Shown one piece after another: positions 21,891 through 32,867 of a stretch of DNA of 64,000 nucleotides. The first letter of the stretch is position 1. Every line of letters begins with the position of its first letter. Position numbers and translations under genes: made by a program. The stretch is from Rapana venosa (lineage: Eukaryota; Mollusca; Gastropoda; Neogastropoda; Muricidae). Under the pieces are notes generated by a model. The model worked only from the letters and a program-made list of their open reading frames with translations. It made no database searches and was not told the origin of the DNA. Location of the stretch: NCBI GenBank assembly GCA_028751875.1, contig CM054158.1:6168082-6232081 (forward strand), given 5' to 3'.

Positions 21891-22385
21891 CCCCTTAAAC
21901 ACTCACAAGACGGACACTTTCTATAGCTAAGCTCTTTCTTCTGTGTGTTCTGTTATATAAAGTGTCACATACCAGCTATTATGGTGGTGATAAACTGATA
22001 TAAACGCTGGGATGGGCTCACACTAGCTTTTGCATGATGTTCTTTGCATGAGTGTTTTGTGGCTTAAAGTTCAAATTATTGTTTCTTTAACTCTCTGGAA
22101 GTCAATGGAACACTGCTTGAACAATTGATAAGCAAATACATTGATTTCTGTTGACTGTGTGCCAAAGCACATAGTTCCCTTGTCCAAATTGCAATGTTGC
22201 TCATCCAGCGTTTTTGTTGGGCTTTTTTCTAACTTCTGTCTCCCCCCCTTCACAGTTCTCTGGATACTAGTTTCAGTAATGACAATGTGCTTTCCTTTTC
22301 CTGACTGCTCTCAGCAGATCTTAGTACAGACCAATATAGCAATCAATAGTTTTTGGTGGGATTTTGTTTGTTTGTTTGTTTCTCA
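21890..22385. other. Non-coding stretch
   Basis: No supported feature. A TG-rich segment with (TTTG)n near 22,365-22,382 leads into the SINE split by the DNA transposon. Confidence 0.45.
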
Positions 22386-22449
22386 GCAAGGGCTATGAGG
22401 TTTAAAAAATGATGAGATTTTCAATATGTGACCATTTGGTCACCATTAA

Positions 22450-23151
22450 CTCTTTCTACCCCATATGTGTGGCTCGAGTTTTCTCCTCCTGCCCAGCTGT
22501 GCAGCCAGTTGTACATGAAAACACAGGCATGATGAGAAAACAAGTGCTTACTTCTGAACTATTAAATGGATGGCTTTCAAATGTCACAGTGTTGATGTCA
22601 TGTAAATGAACTACCCATGGTCCAGTTTTCACAGCTACTGAGTAAAAAGTAGGTTTTTATTTGAAGTAAATAACAAAAGTAGTAAAGTAAACAACCGAAG
22701 AAATACGTCATTTTGTACCATGGCATTGATCACTCAATAGAGAGTTCGATCTTCCAGTCTTCATCACTTTCCCTGTTACTCTGGTTGCTGATGTTAGCAT
22801 CGTATTCAGCAGAATCTTCTGATTCACTGCTATTGTAGTTCATAATCTACTCAAAAACCTGCTGAATGGCTTCTTTAGCTAAGGCTATAAGAGACATGAG
22901 TGTTTATTCACACTGACTGATAGCCAATAGATCAATGAAAACTCCACTCAGAACAGAAAAGTCCCATCGTGGCATGTGAACAAACCATTTGAGAACTGAG
23001 TTTAAGCTATCAGAATGGGTAATTCTCAGAAATGACTGAATAAGAACACTCCATTCTAGCTTACTACTCTGTTACAAGTATACTTGCGAATGGGGTGATA
23101 CGGATGGACAGACTTAGTTTACGAGAATACTCATAAATGGGGTAGAAAGAG
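22450..23151. mobile_element. piggyBac-like non-autonomous DNA transposon, 702 bp
   Basis: Perfect 15-bp terminal inverted repeats, CTCTTTCTACCCCAT at 22,450-22,464 and its reverse complement at 23,137-23,151. The target TTAA is present on the left (22,446-22,449) and TTAT, one change away, on the right. TTAA targets are the hallmark of piggyBac. The inside is too short for a transposase (~550-600 residues in the family) but keeps a small acidic frame on the minus strand (separate entry). A MITE-like deletion derivative is the best reading. Confidence 0.7.
22730..22843 (-). pseudogene. Remnant N-terminus of a piggyBac-like transposase?
   Basis: A 37-residue frame within the transposon: MNYNSSESEDSAEYDANISN continuing to SDEDWKIELSIE and TGA. 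Start codon followed by acidic Ser/Asp/Glu-rich sequence is typical of piggyBac-family transposase N-termini. It ends long before the DDD catalytic core, so it has no transposase activity. Being inside the inverted repeats is the main support. Confidence 0.4.
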
Positions 23152-23449
23152 TTATGGTAGCCTCATTCTGACTTCTGGGATGTCATCTTTAGACACACAT
23201 ATCTGAGTGCACGAGTTTAAAATTCTGTCATCTGTTTCTACCGCCACCCAATGGCCTACTCTTCTGAATTTAGGCTGAAAAGGTTTCAACGTACACGCAA
23301 TATGTTCTGCATGTATTTGCTCAAGGGAACTCATTTCATGGTCTCATCTGAAGGACTTTCTAGGGAGTGGAGTCGGTACTGATGTTAACTCCAGAAGAAA
23401 ATCCCCTCCAAATGGTGTCTCAGTAGTGGCTTGATTCCACACCAACAGA

Positions 23450-23895
23450 TCAGGAGCCAAAATGCTCCAAGAACAACTATTAGGCTATCCTGCCCCCCTA
23501 TTTGATAGTTTGATGAACATGTTCATGGCTGATATATAATCCACAACTTAGCGACTGTAATTTTCAATATCTTGCAATAACATCTCATTTCCAGACTGAA
23601 ACCTTCCTTTTAGGTTTGCTTTCAGTGTCGCTCTGTGAAAATCTCCCCTCTCATGGTTCCATAGTGAACTTGAGTCTCACCTCCACACCTCGTTTATAAG
23701 GGTGGTCTCGTGAGGGGGACATGGGGCAGGGTGGGCACAGCCTCAAGCCGAGGCAAACACAGCATGGGTACAGAAGACCAGCACAGTAACAAAACTAGTT
23801 CTCTGCACCCTCCACCAAGAGGACAAGCAGGCTGGACTGGTCATGAACTGCTCTGAAGTGGGAAGGCAGACCTTCTGCAAAGTCACAAGCACAGA
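23450..23895. other. Repeat-like sequence flanking the 860-bp retroposon
   Basis: Bases 23,700-23,894 continue directly at 24,771-24,935 once the retroposon is removed, ending in the L2-type tail TTTAGTGCTATATAAATTCC plus (ATT)n. No coding frame. Confidence 0.45.
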
Positions 23896-24754
23896 CCAGC
23901 CGCCATGGCGCAGTGGTTAGCGCTTTGGGTTACGGACTGGAAGGTCACGGGTTCGATTCCCATAAGAGTCAGGGATTTTTCGGACTCCGGCCAGCTCCTA
24001 TCCAGAGTGAGTGTGCTGTGGGCTCAGTGGGAAGACTGGGACCACACAGTCAAGCTTCATCCACTTAACGGATGCAAGTTTGAGAGTGTTGCTCAAACTA
24101 CCTGACCAACACTGCAGGTGTCTGTATCTCTCAGGCCTGGTTGATGCCGGGATATATTTTGATAGTAAGCGTAGAGTACAACCCTGTCAAGTAGTCTCAA
24201 AGCATATGCACTTCCACAGCAGCATCATTACGTCATCCTCATTGTCATTGATCATCATGCAATTTTTTTTTTAAATTGCCTCCGATTCGGTGGTCCAGTT
24301 GCTCTGGTATCATGGTGACCTCAGACTCGGTTTGCCCATACACTTCTGTACCTGTGGTGAGTTTGTGTCAAAGCCTGTGGGGTTGGAGGTTCGCAGAGGA
24401 CGGTTGTTGGAGGGACGTTGTGGTGGTTGCCACCTCGGGTTGGCAACTCACTCAGTCTGGCTCCGCAACTGAGCTAATACTGTCGTTAGTAGGGGGCTTA
24501 GTAGGTGGGGTCCTGCGTATGTTAGCTCAAACAGGCACCACTGAACACCACCAAAGTGACCCAGCAGCTGTGTAGGGCCCCTCTGGCTGGTGGCCCCACG
24601 GCGGCCTGATAGTGATTGGCTCCCTGTGGACCTCCGACTCTGAGGATGAGACATGGCAAATCTGGGTATGGCTGTGGCGGGGAGATTGGAATGAGCGGCG
24701 TGGGAACAGCAGGACGGGGGACGTCAAAAAAGATGAGGCAGCAAAAAAAACAAA
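23895..24754 (+). mobile_element. 860-bp tRNA-headed retroposon with 16-bp target-site duplication
   Basis: Flanked by AAAGTCACAAGCACAG at 23,879-23,894 and 24,755-24,770. It starts 11 bp before an A box (TGGCGCAGTGG, 23,906-23,916), has a perfect B box (GGTTCGATTCC, 23,950-23,960) and ends in an A-rich tail at 24,743-24,756. A GC-richer body at 24,280-24,720 has a 99-residue open frame without recognisable motifs. Long duplications plus an A-rich tail indicate a LINE machinery different from the microsatellite-tailed families here. At 860 bp it is long for a SINE; it may be a SINE fused to LINE-derived or other sequence. Confidence 0.75.
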
Positions 24755-24874
24755 AAAGTCACAAGCACAGGAGAAGAACAGGCGCTATGCATCCCACACA
24801 AAATGGCCTTGCCATGGCTAGGGAACACAGAAGAAGAAGCATTCAGTATCCGTGTCTCAAATACACAGGAAGAT

Positions 24875-24935
24875 GGAAGACAAGATTTACAAGATTTAGT
24901 GCTATATAAATTCCATATATTATTATTATTAAGAC
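24875..24935 (+). mobile_element. L2 LINE 3' tail fragment
   Basis: ACAAGATTTAGTGCTATATA, AATTCCATATATT and (ATT)n: the last ~60 bp of the L2 3' end. Confidence 0.6.
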
Positions 24936-25775
24936 ATCAATGACATCAAAAGCTTTACTTCACTTTAAATTACGAGTCCTTGTCTTAATTTCAGTCTGAA
25001 CAGTGCTGTTGTTTTGGCTGTCCTTGAGTGGATACATTTTTGGTTTGGATCCTTCATTGACCATACCCCATAGACACTTTTGTCAGCAGTGATGGTGGAT
25101 TTTTTGCTGACCGTTTATATGACAAGATTTTCTTCTCTATCATTTCTACATTGCAAAATGCAGTTGAACCTGAGGAGAAGTGGGATGGGAGACAGGGTGG
25201 GCAAAAATCCTTGCTCTTTTGGAAGGGACTCCACTGAGTTAATTACTTTTAAAATGTTTTTACAAGATATGATCAATGAGAATAAAAAAAACCATAAAAA
25301 AACTTAGTTGGGTTTTGCAAATGCAATATTACAGCCTAAAAAACTAAAAAAAGCAAAAAACAGATACAATACATTAATTAACCCAATCCTTCAAAATAAC
25401 ATTCTCTTTGTCTTTCTTCTTTAGAAAAATAAAACCCCAACCACCCTTCAATTTTAATTCACAGCCGTTTAAAAGCAGCACATGCTAAAAAATCTCTCAC
25501 ACAACAGAAAAAAACACACACAGAATAAACAACCCCACAAGAACAGTGTCACACACACAGTGTCACCACACACACAACACAGAGTTGCACACGTACACTA
25601 TACATAAGTTGCTCTGCACAGAGTAACACACACACACAAGTCCCACACCGTCACAATACAGTCCACACCCCAACACACCATTCCAATACTGCATCTCTTC
25701 TGTCTCTTTCTTCTAAAACCAAAAAATGTCTTCTTTCATTTCATAACGTGGTTTTGCACAAACACACACAAACTC
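24935..25775. other. Non-coding stretch
   Basis: CA-rich at about 25,495-25,680 with no pure array. No gene or repeat copy supported. Confidence 0.5.
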
Positions 25776-25915
25776 ATAAGAGTAGGACATTGTGTGCCGG
25801 TGGGAACAGATGACAGAATTTACAAAACCGCATACACACGGGGACTGGATGTAAAAAAGACTAAGTGCTTATTCCATTATCCTTGATTCAAAGAATAAAT
25901 TTTAAATAAAAAATT
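25775..25915 (+). mobile_element. SINE 3' part
   Basis: AGAGTAGGACATTGTGTGCC, GGTGGGAACAGATGACAGAA and GTGCTTATTCCATTATCCTT match the 3,365-3,712 SINE from its core to its tail. Sequence quality falls immediately after it. Confidence 0.7.
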
Positions 25916-28371
25916 ACAAAAGCCCGGGCCTCATTTCCCTTTTTTAGTGGAGATGAGAGCACCCCGCCCCCTTGCTGCTAAAAAAAATGACTTCAGACAA
26001 GGGATGCCCGACTATAAAAGTCCCCAACCAAAAATTTCAAGAATGAGTTTTGCGGCACTGATCAATACAATAAGTGATTCAGGGCCAAAAAGACGATAGA
26101 CCATTTACATTTTTTTTTTTTTAAAAAAAGAGAACACTCAAAAATTTTTCAGTTTAAAGGGCTGAGACATTAAACGTGACATTTCCTTATAATTGGGGGG
26201 GGGGGGGGGGGGATTTTTAAATCCCCGTTCTCTTCTGAAGTCAGGTATGGCCCCATGTGGCAAATACTTTAAAAAAAGTCATACAAAAAATCCCCATCCG
26301 GGGTACTTTCAATTCCATGTTCCCAGGGGAATGCACAAGTCAGAGTGCATGCTCGGGTGACCCCCGGTTTTAAGCTGGGGGAAAGCACTACGGACTCCCC
26401 CAACAAATTCCACCTCGTATTTTCGAGATTAAAGATGCGTCCACTGGATTCCCTTCATGCTATTATCTTGTTAAAAAAAAAAACAAAAAAAGACAAAAAA
26501 AACAAATAAAAAAAAGACAAAAAAAACCCTGATAGCATTTTCCCCCCCCAAACTTTAAAAAGTATATGTATGCTTAAATATGTCCAATTGAAAACAACAT
26601 GCACAACACAAAAATCCTAATACTGAGTAAAAGTGAAAAGATGTTAAAACCCCCACCACATTTACACATTGACACACTCATGTAGTACCACACAGAACAC
26701 ACAACACAGACTCCCCACACACACACCTTATCCCAATTTTGACCACAACCTCCATTTTGGTCACTTAAAAAAAAAGTACAACACAATCAAAACAAAATCA
26801 CAACGTGTAACACTACAGGATCGCTCTAGTTCCCCGGGTTTAAATTTGTGAAAAAAGGAAGGGTTTCACAAGTTAACGAAAAGTTGGCTTAGAAACCGTA
26901 CTTTCGTTGACGTCAGTTTCATCTCAATGATCGATGGTTCTGGGATTCTTGACACAGCCGCATATGGTTTCTTTGGGGGGGGGTTTCACCGACGGGCCCG
27001 GAAGGGGGCGCTGAACCCTGTGGGGCAGGGGGGTGTGCGTGCTGGCCCCAACAGCTTGATTGTAAACCCCAAGTGGGGCTTCACAGGCCCCCTTGCATGT
27101 TTCGATTACTGTTAGTTACCTGAAGCGTAGAGTGTTCCTTCTTTTAACGTTTAACTTGTCGGGGCTTTGAGTTCCCCATCGTCCCAACCTGCCCCAAAAT
27201 ATCCAGAAATCTGTAGGGTGTTCTGTTTGATTGGGATGAAGCCCTGAACCCAGAAACTTTCTGCAATGACACAGAAATTCATCCATTTACAAAAATAAAA
27301 ATGTGGATTCTTTGACCCAGTGGGGGGAACTCCTGAGGGCAAGAAAAAAAACTGGTCAGTTTAAATTTCCCTTCATGGGATGATTAAAGGTTTTTTATGT
27401 GACTTTACATACATACAAAATTATTTGAATCATTTTAAATTTCCCCGCACCCAATCTCAAAATCCCACACCAGATTGCAAAATTTCCCACTTTTTCCATC
27501 AAAATGAGGCAGTATTTATATTATTCTACTCAAAAAAACCTCAAACAAAAACAAAAAAATCCTCAAAAAAAACCTCAAAACAAAAAAAAAAAACCCCTCA
27601 CAAAAACCTAGCTCGCGGAGTGAAATAAGTAAAAAAAGTTTTTAAAACCCATAAAAAAAGAAAATTTTTTCTAAATTTTTTTGGGGGTAATATTTATAAA
27701 TTATTATTTTTCCTTTTTTTTTCTTTCTAGAATTTAAACTTTTCTCTTACTTGTGAAAAATGTCTGTGTCATTGTTTTACAAAAAAGACTACGTTTACAC
27801 ACACACCAACATTTTGTAATATTAATTTTATAATATTTTTTAGATACAATAATGAGTTTTTAAGTTCATTTATATAATTAATATAGGTCCCCCAAATTTC
27901 ATTAATTTTGGGGAAAGGGAGGGGCATGACCGGCCGTGATGCTGACTTTGTTTTTTATCTTGCTAATGAACAAAAAGTGTTCTACTACTTTGTGGCTGTT
28001 GCTATCTATTCTATTGTTAGGGTGTGTTATTCTGTATAAACTATCCCCTTGGTCATCTTTTTCTGTGCCTTTTGGTTGTGATGTGACTAAAATATTTCAC
28101 AGCACTGTATTCTGTTGCAAATGTGATTTTGAAATTGATGCTTTTGTATAGTCTTGTTAATACTGCATTGTAATTTGTATTTTTATTTATTGTAACACGT
28201 CCTTTTCCAAATCCTATGAATACAATTTGAGCTTCTGTCCCAAGGGACATAGTTGCATAATCACCAAAACCCAAAAATTTTCCCTTTTTTAAATTTTGTT
28301 CCATTTTTAAATTTTATTGTTTATATTATTATATAATTAAGTTTTTTTTTAAACAGGTTTTTCCCAAGAAA

Positions 28372-28406
<35 letters not shown>

Positions 28407-28424
28407 TTACGGCATTGTTTTTTA

Positions 28425-28625
28425 AACTTTGTGTGCGAACGCATGCAGACATTTTGCGCACACGTTAAATCCTGTTCCCGGGGTTTCGAAAGATGGGCCC
28501 ATTGTGTGCCGGGGAGAACAGTGACAAATTAAAAAAAACCGCATACACACGCATAAAAAAAAGCGCTTTGTTTGTTAGCTTTACAAGTTTCGCGCTATTT
28601 AAATTCCATCATTATTATTATTATA
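28425..28625 (+). mobile_element. Garbled SINE piece followed by L2 3' tail
   Basis: TGTGCGAACGCATGCAGACA, CATTGTGTGCCGG and CCGCATACACACGCAT are SINE; AAGCGCTTTGTTTGTTAGC, CGCGCTATTTAAATTCCAT and (ATT)n at 28,560-28,625 are the L2 tail. Confidence 0.55.
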
Positions 28626-28914
28626 ACATGCCCAAATTAAAAGCAGCTTAAATGGCTCAATATCATTTAAAGCAACAATTTGAAAATACATGTGTATCTA
28701 GATCTTTTCAGAGACTTTTTTGTCAATGATGTAGTTAGCTGTGTTTTTTTTGGGGATGAGCATGATGCAATAGACAACTTCGTTGATGATGCTCTGTGTC
28801 ATAGCTTTGTGTTGTTCAGTACACAATGATTTTAAAAAATTTGTTTTTTGTTTACCTTTTCTTTTCCCCCTAATGGGTGGGGTCGTTGTTTGTTGTATTT
28901 TATCCCCGTTTCCC

Positions 28915-29175
28915 CGTTAGAGCTCAAAAGTTCACCAAAGGTGAGGGTTTTTTTATGCCCCTGTTTTTTCCCCCACGAAAGGGTTCCAAAGTCCAAATTT
29001 CAAAGGATGGTGTCTAAAAAAAAAAACCAAAAGTGCATGAGTTTTTTGGGAATTTGTCATCTGTTCCCATGGCATGAAAGGCCACACGGACTGTTTAATA
29101 CTAATTCATCCTTAGACTTTTGGGGAGTGGAGTGAGCATGATGTTAATCTGGGGGAAAATTTCCCTTTAAAAAGG
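28915..29175 (-). mobile_element. Garbled SINE copy, reverse orientation
   Basis: GTTCACCAAAGGTGAGGG, then CATCTGTTCCCATGGCATGA and CTTTTGGGGAGTGGAGTG match the reversed SINE 3' domain and core; central parts are missing. Confidence 0.5.
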
Positions 29176-29589
29176 GCACCCTTTGTGGAGGCTTGATATC
29201 GGCCGGGAGACCACAAACATAAAAAACTCTAAACCCCTTGGCTTCCTGCCCCCGGGTGCGTAGTGCCTGGTTTCTTGAAGCGTGTAATTTTGAGGTCTGT
29301 CCATGATTCACAACACATTTTAAATTCGAGTGGCTCTCTGTTGTTCTGTACAGGTTTGGGGGGGGTTTTTTTGTTTTTATAAACCCCAAATTTTACATAA
29401 ATCACTGGTCTTTAATGCACATAATTTTATCTTCTGCAGTACAAGTGGTTTTGGTTGTGTATTAATATTAAATTTATATTTTTTTTATATATACATAAAT
29501 TTATATTTTAATATATAATTAACCACAAGCTACATGTATACTACATTGAACTTTTTTAAGGAATTAAAACACTGGCAAAGCAAATCTGC

Positions 29590-29765
29590 AAATGCAATGG
29601 AAGTTGGACCCCTGGGAGATAGTAAAATTCTCCACCCCGAAAAAAGATTTTTGCTGAGATTTGAACCCACAACTTCATGGGGCCCCGGGACTGCATCAAA
29701 AGGTTTGAAACCCTTTGGCTATATCCCTACAGCTTCCATCAAAACAAGTCTGTTTTTAAAAAAAT
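29590..29765 (-). mobile_element. SINE-head-like block, reverse orientation
   Basis: Plus strand has GAGATTTGAACCCACAACTT CATGG; its reverse complement contains a B-box-like GTGGGTTCAAATC. It parallels 21,780-21,850. Confidence 0.45.
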
Positions 29766-29797
29766 AATCTGAGATTTTCTTATAATGCTATATCAAT

Positions 29798-29892
29798 GAT
29801 ATAATTTATATATATATTATATATTTTATATATATAAAAATATAAAAATATATTATATTTATATATATATATATATATATATATCTATATAT
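29798..29892. repeat. (TA)n microsatellite
   Basis: Interrupted TA-rich tract directly before a LINE fragment. Confidence 0.85.
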
Positions 29893-29924
29893 CTTTCCCC
29901 AAAAATGCAGTCGGGTCCATGATT

Positions 29925-30331
29925 CAAGGCTACGAAATATGGATATGAAAAAGGGAGCCCCCATTGTTGATTTTGGAGAAAAGTGAGAAATTCTTATCTC
30001 TCCAGAGGGTGTTTAGTTTTGAAAAAGTGTTATTGCTGTGCCAGCCCTGCATATACTTCTGGTTGGACCCCTGGTCGGTACAAGGTCCCAGGTATTTAAA
30101 GCTTTGAACTTTTTCCGCTTTGGTCATTAACCTGTTCGTGCTAATGCTTTTGGTGTTATTAGTCATCAGTTTGGTTTCTTGCACGTTTTCCATGCCGTTT
30201 TTTTTGGGGGCCTTATCCAAGTGTTCTGTTAGGCTGGCAAGCTCTTTTTCTGATCTGCTTTCCATCAATGTCTTTGCAAAGGGAGGTTTGTGTCGTTCTG
30301 CACAAAATGATGTCCCTTTTGTTTCAGGCAT
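29925..30331 (-). pseudogene. LINE fragment, same family as 15,460-16,490
   Basis: The minus strand reads SEKELASLTEHLDKA, ETKLMTNNTKSISTNRLMTK, VQSFKYLGPCTDQGSNQKYM and SKLNTLWRDKNFSLFSK. The block lies downstream of the FADD box in this family (compare GSEKELAS at 15,734-15,751 and the KSFKYRG-like block near 15,885). Frame errors reflect both decay and poor consensus. Confidence 0.6.
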
Positions 30332-30464
30332 CAGCCATGATTCTTCAAGGAGGTTGAAAGAGTGGGTGGAGTAGACAGCCCGCCTTACTCCAAAAATGTT
30401 TTTTCGAAACCCCTTCTCCCAAAGTTGTTGTTGTAGTATGCACGGTGGCCTGCGTCAGTGTTTG

Positions 30465-30860
30465 TGACTCTGATGCGATTTGAGAGAAAAAAATCAGGCG
30501 TGGGATGAGATCTTTCGGAGGGTCCCTTTGGATCTCCTACAAAGACCCCTAGCAAAAGAAAATGCATAACGAATCCAGAAACCATTGGACCTATGGAACC
30601 TTCTAACGATCGTGAAAAAAGGGAAACTTTTTAAGTGGTATGGATGTCAAAATCCCAAGGAAATTCAAAAACAGTTTTGCAAGGGACTGTCCAAGGAGGA
30701 AGAAGAAGGGTAGACCAAGGAAGGTGGGAGGATAACTAGGAAAGGACGGCCTAGATAAAAAACCCCGAGAAAAGGGAGAACAGAGAGAGGAAAGGAGGGG
30801 AATGGTTTCTAGTCTTTGAGGGTGCCCCCCGGTCGTGACTACGGGCAGATTATATATATA
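30465..30860 (+). pseudogene. LINE 3' part, same family, opposite orientation
   Basis: GGGATGAGATCTTTCGGAGG, CTAACGATCGTGAAAAAAGG and AGGAGGAAGAAGAAGGGTAG correspond to 16,110-16,440 of the plus-strand copy, ending in the same GACTACGGGCAGAT tail followed by (TA)n. It is head-to-head with the minus-strand fragment at 29,925-30,331. Confidence 0.6.
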
Positions 30861-31740
30861 TTAATATATATTAATTTTTATGCATTCCCCCTAGCATCCC
30901 CTCCCAAACTATTTTCTCCAACAATATTCTATCTCAGTGACAATTCCCCAATGATTTCACTTTTGGGAAATTCTTCCTGGAGAGAGAGGAGAAGGAGAGA
31001 GAGGAAAAGAGGAGATGAGAGAAGAGAGGGTGGAGAGAGAGAGAGAGAGATTGGGTAAATATCTTCTTATATGCGGGGTAAAATTTTTTAAAAAACTTTG
31101 TTTTTGTAGTAAAAAATTTTCTGATAAAAATTAGGTGCTTTTCCAGGGAACAGCACATGTACCCTTTTGAATTTGGGCCCCCACTATCTTCATCGCTTTT
31201 CCCTGTCTGTACTTTTTATGTATTTGCCTATGGGTATTACTATTAGAGTGGGTTGTTGTTTTTTAATGTTCCGGGTAATTGGGGGGGGGGGGGGGGGGGG
31301 TTCCATCTTTTTGGTGGAATGGGAGGGGTGCAGGTTGTGAAAACTGCTACAATGTATTGGCTATTGCACATGAGACCTGAATTTACAGTCTCATTCATTC
31401 AAAAGACAAGCACCCAACTTCTCTGCATGGGTGCACACACAAGCATACATATGTACACTCACACCTACCCACATCATATCATCATCATTAACATAGGCTA
31501 TTGGATTAATGTGAAGTTAAATTTTTTGAAAGGATAAATTTAATGAAGAAAAAAAAAAATTTTGAATTAGAAAAAATTCCCCCCCTACCCCCCAAAAAAA
31601 AAAAAATCAAATTTGTAATGTTTATTTTTTAATGTTTTCATGAAAGATTTAGTATGGGCTGTGTTGAGAGACTTTACGTGATGGGAAAAAAGTTTCTTTT
31701 CCCTTGGTTTGTATGGGACGGGGTGTCCACCGACTGGCAA

Positions 31741-32099
31741 AACTTCTTGCTGGTTTTTCACTATCGGTTTAAAAAGTTGCACCATAGAATACAATAAAAG
31801 ATAAAAGGGAATAAGAAAGTATTCAGTTATTTTATTCAGTTATGACTAGATGGTGAATACTTGTCTTAAGATTGTTTTAAAAAAATTTAAGTTGGGAAAA
31901 AACGCATGGGGAAAAAACTTCTTGCGGTTCTACATAGGTTTAAAATGTTAGCCCCCCCCCCCCCCCCATAAAAAACACTAAAAGATAAAGGAATAAGCAA
32001 AGTATTCAGTATTTTAAATTTTTCAGTAGATGACTAGTGGTGAATACTTGTCTATAAGATTGTCTTTTAAAAAAAATTTAAATTGGGAAAAAAACAGGT
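31741..32099. repeat. Direct duplication of a ~175-bp unit
   Basis: Unit 1 (31,741-31,915) and unit 2 (31,916-32,099) share AACTTCTTGC, AAAAGATAAA, AAGTATTCAGT, GATGGTGAATACTTGTCT (GTGGTGAATACTTGTCT in unit 2) and TTGGGAAAAAA. The poor consensus prevents a reliable identity estimate. Confidence 0.55.
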
Positions 32100-32367
32100 G
32101 TATTTGTACTGCCCAAGTGTTTGGAAATGGAGAGAAAAGTTGGGACAACTTTTGATTAAAAAAGAAAAAAACCCCCTCCCCATGGGGATGCCAGGCTTGT
32201 CAGTATTTAAAAACAAAATAGATCCCCCCCTTTTGGATATTCTGTGTAGGTATCCCCTTTTTGGTTTTTTTTATAGGCTCTCTTTGTTTAGCCCCGTTTT
32301 CCTTTTTTTCCCGTACCTCCTTTTGTACTTTTCTGCCTTCTTGTCAAAATTTCCTGCCTTTTTTAAA

Positions 32368-32867
32368 NNNNNNNNNNNNNNNNNNNNNNNNNNNNNNNNN
32401 NNNNNNNNNNNNNNNNNNNNNNNNNNNNNNNNNNNNNNNNNNNNNNNNNNNNNNNNNNNNNNNNNNNNNNNNNNNNNNNNNNNNNNNNNNNNNNNNNNNN
32501 NNNNNNNNNNNNNNNNNNNNNNNNNNNNNNNNNNNNNNNNNNNNNNNNNNNNNNNNNNNNNNNNNNNNNNNNNNNNNNNNNNNNNNNNNNNNNNNNNNNN
32601 NNNNNNNNNNNNNNNNNNNNNNNNNNNNNNNNNNNNNNNNNNNNNNNNNNNNNNNNNNNNNNNNNNNNNNNNNNNNNNNNNNNNNNNNNNNNNNNNNNNN
32701 NNNNNNNNNNNNNNNNNNNNNNNNNNNNNNNNNNNNNNNNNNNNNNNNNNNNNNNNNNNNNNNNNNNNNNNNNNNNNNNNNNNNNNNNNNNNNNNNNNNN
32801 NNNNNNNNNNNNNNNNNNNNNNNNNNNNNNNNNNNNNNNNNNNNNNNNNNNNNNNNNNNNNNNNNNN
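32368..32867. other. Assembly gap, exactly 500 N
   Basis: A run of 500 N, a conventional placeholder length, so the true gap size is unknown. Open frames that span it are meaningless. Confidence 1.

Larger units (their letters stand above)
22385..23450 (-). mobile_element. SINE copy split by a DNA transposon
   Basis: The two halves, 22,385-22,445 (GGGCTATGAGG, ATGATGAGATTTTC) and 23,156-23,450 (GGTAGCCTCATTCTGACTTC, ATGGCCTACTCTTCTGAATT, GTCTCATCTGAAGGACTTTC, GTGGCTTGATTCC), join into one SINE of the 3,365 family. Uninterrupted copies read ...CACCTTGAAGGTAGCC... at the same place (about 731-746). Confidence 0.65.
25905..32367. other. Low-quality consensus region up to the gap
   Basis: Homopolymers are over-long (C33 at 28,374-28,406, G16 near 26,197, G18 near 31,281, many AAAA/TTTT/CCCC steps), and known repeat copies here are more garbled than anywhere outside the other poor region (34.3-43.0 kb). 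The open frames at 26,574-32,360 should be disregarded. Recognisable content is listed separately. Confidence 0.75.

Noticed and set aside
23895..23970. A possible functional tRNA gene
   Set aside because: A and B boxes are good, but it is the head of an 860-bp retroposon with target-site duplication and no cloverleaf 3' end was found.
27936..28304. Hydrophobic open frames near 28 kb
   Set aside because: Lie in the low-quality region; no consistent signal peptide, splice or family evidence.
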